DNA of 20,998 nt, taken from contig CAMPET010000058.1 in assembly GCA_946803715.1 (NCBI GenBank), positions 83,872 through 104,869 on the forward strand, in the 5' to 3' direction. The position numbers were made by a program, and so were the translations under genes. Shown here piece after piece: positions 18,328 to 20,998 of the stretch. The DNA comes from Beroe ovata (Eukaryota; Ctenophora; Nuda; Beroida; Beroidae). The notes beneath the pieces are model-generated. The model had not been told where the DNA came from and searched no databases. It worked only from the letters and a program-made list of their open reading frames with translations. Positions within the stretch are counted from its first letter, which is position 1. Each line of letters starts with the position of its first letter.

Positions 18328-18704
18328 TGAATATGGGCTCTTACTAAATCCATCGCCCTAATTGTATCACGTGACTTAGGTTTTTTCGGTTTCCTGGCCC
18401 ATCCCAAACCCTAACTCTAACCCTAACCCACAGGATACTTCCAAACTGTAACCCTGACCCTAACCTTAACCCTAACCCTAACCCAAGGATTTAAAACACG
18501 ATTAAGTGGAAAAATGTCTGGTCACCTGTGACGTGACCAAATCAGTTTTTCGCCCATAACTCGCAGGGAAGCATTTTTACCCTACATCACATAGGGTGAT
18601 TCGGAATTAGCGCCTTAAGATACGTCGTTTTACCCAAAAAGGAGACAAAAATAAGAATTTTCAAAAAAATTAGGGCGATGAACTTAGTACGAGTGTTGAA
18701 TATG
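18328..18704. mobile_element. TIR element carrying telomere-like repeats, copy 2
   Basis: The element spans 18336-18696, inverted relative to 7760-8191 and similar along its length. The target duplication TGAATATG lies at 18328-18335 and 18697-18704. CCCTAA-type repeats lie at about 18403-18428 and 18448-18484. It lacks the 25-bp insertion found in copy 1, so it supplies the empty-site comparison. Confidence 0.87.
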
Positions 18705-18734
18705 AGTGTTCTCATACCTACTACAAATACTTGC

Positions 18735-18920
18735 AGAAGCCCATGGAATTGAACATGTACGAGTTATTCAAGAGAGATGTTGACATAGGGATCTGTGTTC
18801 TAACAGCAGTGCTGATAATGCTCTCCTTGACTCTGAACGGTGCAGCGATGAGGCTCATCTACAGGAATCTTAAAACTGCCGACTCCCTCCTTAACCCCAC
18901 CCTCAAGATAATTTTCAAGT
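18735..18920 (+). CDS. Possible membrane-protein exon (GPCR-like TM1)
   Basis: After an acceptor-like ACTTGCAG at about 18730-18737 an open frame encodes KPMELNMYELFKRDVD, then a hydrophobic segment (GICVLTAVLIMLSLTLNG) ending in an N-G pair and a basic patch (RLIYRN), as in TM1 and the first loop of rhodopsin-like receptors. A second hydrophobic stretch follows. CAA followed by GTGGGT near 18917-18925 could be the donor. The frame otherwise stops at about 19000. The family match is by general pattern, not by a diagnostic motif; it could be another multi-pass protein or chance. Confidence 0.33.
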
Positions 18921-18981
18921 GGGTGCTGTATGTTATGTGCTGTATTAATTGTGACTATCAACTGCTCTGGTATTGTTCAAT

Positions 18982-19292
18982 TCATAAAAGTGAATTATGA
19001 GAATTATGAAAACAATGCTCCGATATTGTATGACCAGCCTCGAATTGGTGCGCTCGAAGCAATTTGATGTCTATAATAAGTATAATAAGTATGCCTGGTC
19101 GACAGTCATGTTCAACGTCTATTGAGTTTCTTTCCGCAAGATTACGGGCAGCTCCCACTGTAATGAAACGTGCGTCTGAAAGTTTCTCATTGCAGAATGA
19201 ACACACAAATTTACTGCTTCCTATAGTCCTACCACTTAATATAAAGTTCCGACTTCCGACATTGACACCAATCTGTACGTGTAGGTACTCTC
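18982..19292 (-). other. Unassigned minus-strand open frame with CxxC
   Basis: The minus strand is open for about 100 codons. It includes SSKFVCSFCNEKLSDARFIT, with a CxxC pair of the kind seen in small zinc-binding folds, then basic and acidic residues. I do not recognise the family. A frame overlapping it on the plus strand (19064-19369) looks no better. It could be an exon or a transposon fragment. Confidence 0.25.
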
Positions 19293-19398
19293 ACCAAAGT
19301 AAAACGGTGCAATTTTTTTACAATAATATCAGCAAAATTGCATCATGTCTCCCGTCGGGGGTGATATGATTTGTGGGTGTGCGGACTATACTGCTAAC

Positions 19399-19723
19399 GG
19401 ACTATATAGTTAAAACCATGAAAATGGCCAAATTTCGGTTCAGCTATATCATCCGCGAATCAGACATAATAGCTAAAACTTCCCAGTACCTTGCTCTGTT
19501 ACTGTAAGGGTTAGGGTAAGGGCAGGGGTTACAGTTAAGGCTAGGGTAAGGGCAAATCGGGAGGAAAAAATGCTCAAAGGCATTTCCTATCGCTTATAGG
19601 GGAATTTGGGAAGGGGAAGTCAGATTAGCTATTTGGTCCCCAATCCGGACTATATAGCTAACAGACAATATAGCTAATGTATGACTATGATATCGACTGC
19701 ACGAAGTTTTAGCTATATAGTCC
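19399..19723. mobile_element. TIR element GGACTATATAGC, 325 bp
   Basis: GGACTATATAGTTAAAAC at 19399 is matched by the inverse of GTTTTAGCTATATAGTCC at 19706-19723. Another GGACTATATAGCTAAC lies inside near 19648. A stretch of degenerate TAAGGG/TTAGGG units lies at about 19506-19552. No target duplication is clear, so the borders are provisional. Confidence 0.6.
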
Positions 19724-20148
19724 CTCAATCGGTTGGTGCCGGCAGTTCTTTTCACACGATATCTTGAATCAGAATTTTCTAGTAACAGGTAAACACCTCC
19801 AAAAATTGACTTTGGGGCGCCGTCAACATCTATATATTTGTTTTTTTCATAAATAAACTTCTACCTTGACACAAAACTAAAAATATTGAGGCCATTTAGG
19901 AGGAATTGAATGATGTTATTGGTCGTGTTAGCTCCCATGGACCTTATATCACTATATTCTTCTCTTCCCAGTACCCAATCATCTTTTTTATTTTACAAAA
20001 AGGCGTTGGAGAAGTGATAGCAGAGATGAGAAAAATGTGTCGACACTATATACCACATTTACTGTAATTCACTGCGGTTGCTGTGGCAACTCAAGTGGCC
20101 AGAAGACAGATTTTAAGAACCCTCCCTCCGTTTTCCTCCGTTTCCGAG
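19724..20148. other. No supported gene
   Basis: A/T-rich, with no recognisable coding or structural feature. Confidence 0.4.
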
Positions 20149-20295
20149 TGGATCAGGAGGTTCACAATGAATTTTTTCTCTGAAAAACATACTCTGACCC
20201 TTCTGATCCACACGTGGATCACAGAGTTCATGGATCAGTGGTAGTGAACTCCGACTTGACCCCAGAGAAGCGCCACGTGGATCAGAAGGGTCACA
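20149..20295. repeat. GTGGATCAGAAGGGTCA repeat family, copy 3
   Basis: It contains GTGGATCAGGAGG at the left, CTTCTGATCCACACGTGGAT in the middle and CTTGACCCCAGAGAAGCGCC then GTGGATCAGAAGGGTCAC at the right, as in the copies at 9062 and 17908. Confidence 0.75.
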
Positions 20296-20298
20296 CAA

Positions 20299-20408
20299 GG
20301 AACCGTCCTGGCCCCATATTCTTCATAGTTTACGTGATAGACATGATTATCAAGATTGCCTCATCGAAATCAATAGCGTTTACCGACGACACTAAGCTCA
20401 TGATATAG
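20299..20408 (+). pseudogene. LINE reverse-transcriptase fragment
   Basis: An open stretch reads RPGPIFFIVYVIDM and then SIAFTDDTKLMI before a TAG. This matches the non-LTR retrotransposon RT blocks that normally read GPLLF..Y.ND and FADDT, including the catalytic Asp pair (here FTDD). Only about 36 residues remain and no other RT blocks are found on either side, so it is a truncated, decayed LINE scrap. It abuts the repeat copy at 20149-20295. Confidence 0.7.
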
Positions 20409-20411
20409 AAG

Positions 20412-20455
20412 CAGATTATCACCAAGCGAGCCTTGTAAAGCTTGGTGATAATCTG
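20412..20455. repeat. Perfect 16-bp hairpin
   Basis: CAGATTATCACCAAGC at 20412-20427 is the exact complement of 20440-20455, with a 12-nt loop. It directly follows the RT fragment. Confidence 0.85.
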
Positions 20456-20479
20456 TCTCATTATGATGTCTGGTTATGA

Positions 20480-20969
20480 TGATTTTTTGGTTTTTTTCAA
20501 TTTTTGTTTTTTTTTTCAATTTGTGGTTTTTTCAAAAATCTACTTCTACCTCTGAGCGGCGATAGCCTACTTTCATTTTCTATGCGCCTTTTTATCGGTG
20601 CACACATGCGCGTAACTATACCTGACCAATCGCAACTGAATATGAAAACAGTTTGATTATTTCTACTCGATTTAAATCGAATATCCGAGATTTGAGATAA
20701 CCTAAAATCAAACCACACATTCCATGACGTATATAATTTCAGCACCTCTCTGAGCGATGTGCTATACACGTTGTTTCCCATGGTTACCACATTTGCAACT
20801 CTTGTCTCCAACCGATCGATGGGGGGCGATGGGGTCATGATCGAGATCTCGTGCAACCTTATCGGATTCATTTTCAACGTGACAGTTCGCCATGTAGTGC
20901 TCTCAATTATGGGTGAGTGATTATGTCAACATCACACGTGCCTAGAACACAAGCATGCTGCAACACACG
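20480..20969. other. T-rich tract, then unassigned sequence
   Basis: Poly-T runs lie at 20485-20535. A 126-codon minus-strand frame (20877-20497) ends in translated poly-T and shows no domain that I recognise; it is left uncalled. Confidence 0.4.
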
Positions 20970-20998
20970 GTGTGTGTGTGTGTGTGTGACTGTGTGTG
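20969..20998. repeat. GT microsatellite at window end
   Basis: About nine GT dinucleotides, interrupted by AC, run to the end of the window. Confidence 0.9.

Noticed and set aside
20497-20877. 126-codon minus-strand open frame
   Set aside because: There is no domain, and the C-terminus is translated poly-T; kept only as unassigned sequence.

Overview
The window reads as nuclear DNA of a metazoan, probably a marine invertebrate; I cannot name the species. It has low gene density, a GT splice donor closing a transporter exon, a MATE transporter with the extra C-terminal membrane segment known from animal SLC47 proteins, many vertebrate-type TTAGGG blocks, and a dense load of class II transposons. 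Single N bases at 2380, 6773, 7576 and 14375 look like contig joins or unresolved points. No rRNA, tRNA, CRISPR, operon or bacterial gene was seen.

Layout. 1-1572: a 50-bp tandem repeat, then non-coding DNA with an ATGGACA-type repeat cluster. 1573-3224 (+): an SLC47/MATE transporter whose middle is missing. Exon 1 ends at a splice donor and runs into a MITE; beyond the MITE the assembly folds back into an exact inverted copy of the exon, then an N, then the C-terminal half. 3436-5126 (-): a CIA30-domain (NDUFAF1-like) gene, convergent with the transporter. Its coding sequence is interrupted by a 751-bp hAT-like element with a perfect 8-bp target duplication, and by an 11-bp minisatellite that shifts the frame. 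5288-6673: two more non-autonomous elements with perfect 8-bp duplications. 7440-8530: telomere-like repeats, a TIR element that carries such repeats, and a 25-bp micro-element nested in it. 9062-9312: a palindromic repeat. 10139-10873 (-): a decayed PIF/Harbinger transposase. 11401-12920: several foldback elements and hairpins. 13948-14356: a second copy of the MITE from the transporter. 14641-15263: an inverted-repeat pair. 15351-17474: hAT-like ends enclosing a ~172-bp satellite. 18336-18696: a second, inverted copy of the telomere-repeat element, followed by a possible membrane-protein exon. 19399-20455: another TIR element, a repeat copy, a LINE reverse-transcriptase scrap and a hairpin. 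The window ends in a GT microsatellite.

The two recognisable host genes (a cation/drug antiporter and a complex I assembly-type factor) have no evident functional link; they are simply convergent neighbours. The main interest is how mobile elements rework genes and each other: insertion into a coding exon, elements that carry telomere-like repeats, a satellite between transposon ends, and an assembly foldback caused by a MITE. I found nothing that I would call a new functional system with confidence.
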